From the NCBI GenBank assembly GCA_015490695.1, contig WFXK01000081.1, forward strand, positions 1 through 7,831: a DNA stretch of 7,831 nt. Direction: 5' to 3'. Under the pieces are notes generated by a model. It did not search any database and was not told the origin of the DNA. It saw only the letters and a list, made by a program, of their open reading frames with translations. Both the position numbers and the translations under genes were made by a program. The stretch comes from Bacteroidota bacterium (GTDB lineage: Bacteria; Bacteroidota; Bacteroidia; SpSt-205; S141-50). Positions 6,037 through 7,831 of this stretch are shown here, one piece after another; the stretch's first letter is position 1, and each line of letters begins with the position of its first letter.

Positions 6037-6439
6037 CTTGGCTTAAAAAAGCTTAAGGTTTTTGTTTGGGTATTATAAACGGTAGGAAATTTAGGAGCCC
6101 TTTAGTTTTTACCTTCTTTAACCGATTTTTTGGCTACGTCTCGATATGGATGTGATAGCTGTTATATTGTAAAAGATTTTGAGACTGTTAGGATTGAACG
6201 TGCAGTTGGCAGTCTTTGTAGTGTTTGTGTTCAGGTTATGGGTGCTGTTTTACTTTGTGTATTATTTAGATTGTAAGTGAGGAATTTCAGTAGGGATTTT
6301 ATTTGTGTGCTTTTATGGCGAACTAAGGAGACATAGGGATGCTTGGGATGGATTTATTCTTTTGTTTTGAATAAAGGGAAAAGTTCATTCTTGAGGAGAG
6401 GACTACATTTTTTGGTAATTTTAAGCTAAAACGATTTGC

Positions 6440-6447
6440 TATTTTTG
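6440..6447 (+). promoter_or_regulatory. -7 box (TATTTTTG) before the DUF4271-hemD pair
   Basis: TATTTTTG matches TAnnTTTG and ends five bases before a GTG (6453) in frame with the membrane protein. T-rich sequence makes chance matches likely here. The box also lies within an open frame that looks like coding sequence, so it may be spurious. Confidence 0.3.
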
Positions 6448-6452
6448 CCTTT

Positions 6453-7418
6453 GTGTATGGGTTGTTAACGGTTTTTGTCGCGTGGCGTTTTTTACCCCCT
6501 GTGGCTACACAGCAAACACCATGTGTTGTATTAGATCTTCAGCTATACCCTTGGTATTGTGAAACGTATGGCGATAGTGTGTTTCTACCTTTTTATATTA
6601 GTAAACGGAAACGTGTTACTTTGGATTTCCTTCTTAAGCCTTTTTGGGATACCGCTTCCGTTTCGCTTCCTTTTTTATATATTATAGATTTTCGGGGGCG
6701 ATTGAAGGTGTATGTAGATGGGGAGTTGCTGTGGGTATCTGAAAAGGACTCAGGTAGTAGTTGTATACCTATGCGGTCTTCTTGGAAGCGATTAAAGATT
6801 GTTTTAGAAAAAGGAAGACAAGCCTATATAGGGATTCTTCAAGGGGTTTATTTAGCAAAAGTACCGTGTTTGCTTCCTATGGCTTCTCGCAAGGTTATTT
6901 ATAGTTCTGGAGAAGTAAAATATTTTTCTGTGGGCAATTATGGTTATTGGCTGATGGTATTGTTGTGGTTGTTTTTTGGGGTATATAGAACTATTTTGTT
7001 GCGGTGGGTGTTATGGTTTTTTGTTTTAGGTTGGGTTGGGAATTTTTTATTGTTTATGGGATGGTTATCTCATTGGGGATGGATGGAAGCAGCAGCAGTA
7101 GTGCTTTTATGGGATGTATGGCGGGGGTTTTGGATGGGGTGGTGGAGTATACTACTTCAAAAACCGTGGCGTTATAGTCTACAGCCTTATAAAAAAGCTG
7201 ACTATTATTTCTTAATGGCAAGTGCACTATTGCTTATTTTTTCTTTATATGAAGTAGACTTATGGACACGAGTAATAACGTTGCTTTTAATATGGGGGGG
7301 GCGGAGTATTTATTTAATGTATGGGTGGTATCGTTTACGGTGGGATAGGTGGTATGGAATTATTTTGTATTTTTGCCTGCTGGAAGTTGTCCCTTTACTT
7401 ATTTTAATACGCTTATAG
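6453..7418 (+). CDS. DUF4271-like integral membrane protein, Trp-rich, upstream of hemD
   Basis: The function is unknown. The 321 residues comprise an N-terminal hydrophobic segment, an extracytoplasmic beta-rich domain (about 20-145), then roughly six spans from about residue 163 to the end. The C-terminal third (KADYYFLMASALLLIF, and YGIILYFCLLEVVPLLILI at the very end) resembles the Bacteroidota domain DUF4271, whose genes often lie immediately before uroporphyrinogen-III synthase, as here (3-nt gap). The protein is unusually rich in Trp. The start is doubtful. GTG 6453 follows a -7-like box, but the frame is open upstream to a TAA at 6372-6374 and encodes a convincing signal n-region (FKLKRFAIFAF) with no ATG, GTG or TTG; ATT 6387 is the only rare option. 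A run of eight G lies at 7294-7301. Family assignment is moderately sure; N-terminal coordinates are not. Confidence 0.7.
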   Translation: MYGLLTVFVAWRFLPPVATQQTPCVVLDLQLYPWYCETYGDSVFLPFYISKRKRVTLDFLLKPFWDTASVSLPFLYIIDFRGRLKVYVDGELLWVSEKDSGSSCIPMRSSWKRLKIVLEKGRQAYIGILQGVYLAKVPCLLPMASRKVIYSSGEVKYFSVGNYGYWLMVLLWLFFGVYRTILLRWVLWFFVLGWVGNFLLFMGWLSHWGWMEAAAVVLLWDVWRGFWMGWWSILLQKPWRYSLQPYKKADYYFLMASALLLIFSLYEVDLWTRVITLLLIWGGRSIYLMYGWYRLRWDRWYGIILYFCLLEVVPLLILIRL

Positions 7419-7421
7419 CTT

Positions 7422-7831
7422 ATGCAAATAAAGCGTATTTTAATCACACATGGCGCACCTGCTAATGGGAAGTCTTCTTACTCCTTATTAGAAGAACAAT
7501 ATGGCGTAGAAGTTTTATACCATTCTTTTTTAGAAGTGCGAGGCATAAGTGTAATGGAGTTTCGTAAACAGGGCGTTAATCCTTTAGACTATACGGCAAT
7601 CATTTTTACAAACAAACATGCAGTTGACCACTTTTTTAGAATTTGTAAGGAAATGCGTATAGAGATGCCAGCAACAACACGCTATTTTTGCTTGACGCAA
7701 CAAATTGGAATGTATCTGCAAAAGTATATTCAAGTAAGAAAGCGGAAGTTGTATGCTGTAGACAGAGATGTTAAAGCGTTGTTACGCTATATAGATAAAT
7801 ACAAACAGGAGCGTTTTTTATATCCTTGTAG
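7422..7831 (+). CDS. hemD: Uroporphyrinogen-III synthase, 3' part outside window
   Basis: This enzyme cyclises hydroxymethylbilane to uroporphyrinogen III, with inversion of ring D, in haem and sirohaem synthesis in the cytoplasm. The visible 136 residues start MQIKRILITHGAP and continue with a pattern I recognise from Bacteroidota HemD: SFLEVRGISVMEFRKQGVNP (35-54), TAIIFTNKHAVDHFFRICKE (58-77), YFCLTQQIGMYLQKYI (88-103) with the switch to the second domain, and RKRKLYA (106-112). Full-length relatives are about 250 residues, so about half is seen. The ATG at 7422 follows the DUF4271-like stop by 3 nt, implying one transcript. The sequence is too diverged from E. coli HemD for pairwise recognition, but the Bacteroidota pattern and the DUF4271 neighbour support each other. 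Confidence 0.85.
   Translation, partial: MQIKRILITHGAPANGKSSYSLLEEQYGVEVLYHSFLEVRGISVMEFRKQGVNPLDYTAIIFTNKHAVDHFFRICKEMRIEMPATTRYFCLTQQIGMYLQKYIQVRKRKLYAVDRDVKALLRYIDKYKQERFLYPC

Larger units (their letters stand above)
5826..6452 (+). other. Gene-free, G/T-rich interval of about 630 bp
   Basis: I find no convincing gene, tRNA or other known RNA here on either strand. The longest plus-strand open stretches without a start codon are 56 codons (6106-6276) and 29 codons (5906-5995), and neither resembles a family I know. The plus strand is rich in G and T and poor in C, as in the following membrane gene. Visible structures are a perfect 8-bp hairpin (6005-6025), a CTAAAG/CTTTAG inverted repeat with a 15-nt loop (5925-5951) and a GCTT/AAGC mini-hairpin (6041-6052). 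It could be a decayed gene, a long regulatory leader or an unrecognised RNA. Confidence 0.6.

Noticed and set aside
6106..6276. 56-codon open stretch with several Cys codons in the empty interval
   Set aside because: No ATG near its beginning, no family resemblance, and such lengths occur by chance in G/T-rich DNA.

Overview
The window looks like a chromosomal piece of a Bacteroidota bacterium. The signs are the flavobacterial/cytophagal short form of arginine decarboxylase, a Bacteroidota-type DUF4271 membrane protein placed directly before uroporphyrinogen-III synthase, GT9 and GlcNAc-kinase proteins of Bacteroidota type, the near absence of Shine-Dalgarno sequences, and several promoter -7 elements close to the Bacteroidota consensus TAnnTTTG. 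No tRNA, rRNA, CRISPR array, insertion sequence or phage gene is visible.

Layout. (1) 1-465, minus strand: the first 155 codons of an oligopeptide-type (family 5) substrate-binding lipoprotein that runs off the left edge. (2) A 100-bp divergent promoter region, then a compact plus-strand operon: a 38-codon membrane microprotein (566-682, GTG start), an arginine-decarboxylase-like PLP enzyme (686-2083) and an LptF/LptG-family permease (2083-3174, coupled by TAATG). (3) A minus-strand operon read from 5425 down to 3124: a small putative lipoprotein, a GlcNAc-kinase/BadF-type sugar kinase (coupled by TGATG) and a GT9 heptosyltransferase-like enzyme. The GT9 gene ends inside the 3' end of the permease gene, giving a 51-bp convergent overlap. 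(4) 5469-5825, plus strand: a 118-residue orphan protein whose promoter faces that of the minus operon. (5) 5826-6452: about 630 bp without a recognisable gene, G/T-rich, with one perfect hairpin. (6) 6453-7831, plus strand: a Trp-rich DUF4271-like membrane protein followed 3 nt later by the first 136 codons of hemD, cut by the right edge.

How the genes fit together: the centre of the window is about the cell envelope. It holds lipopolysaccharide export (LptF/G family), core or surface glycan assembly (GT9), amino-sugar salvage (GlcNAc kinase) and two lipoproteins. A polyamine gene is co-transcribed with the LPS permease, and a haem-pathway pair closes the window. I see no clear new defence or mobile system. 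The most interesting items are the membrane microprotein leading the decarboxylase/permease operon, the repeated placement of promoter boxes only 5-9 nt before start codons (apparent leaderless transcripts), the unresolved N-terminus of the DUF4271 gene, and the unexplained 630-bp stretch.
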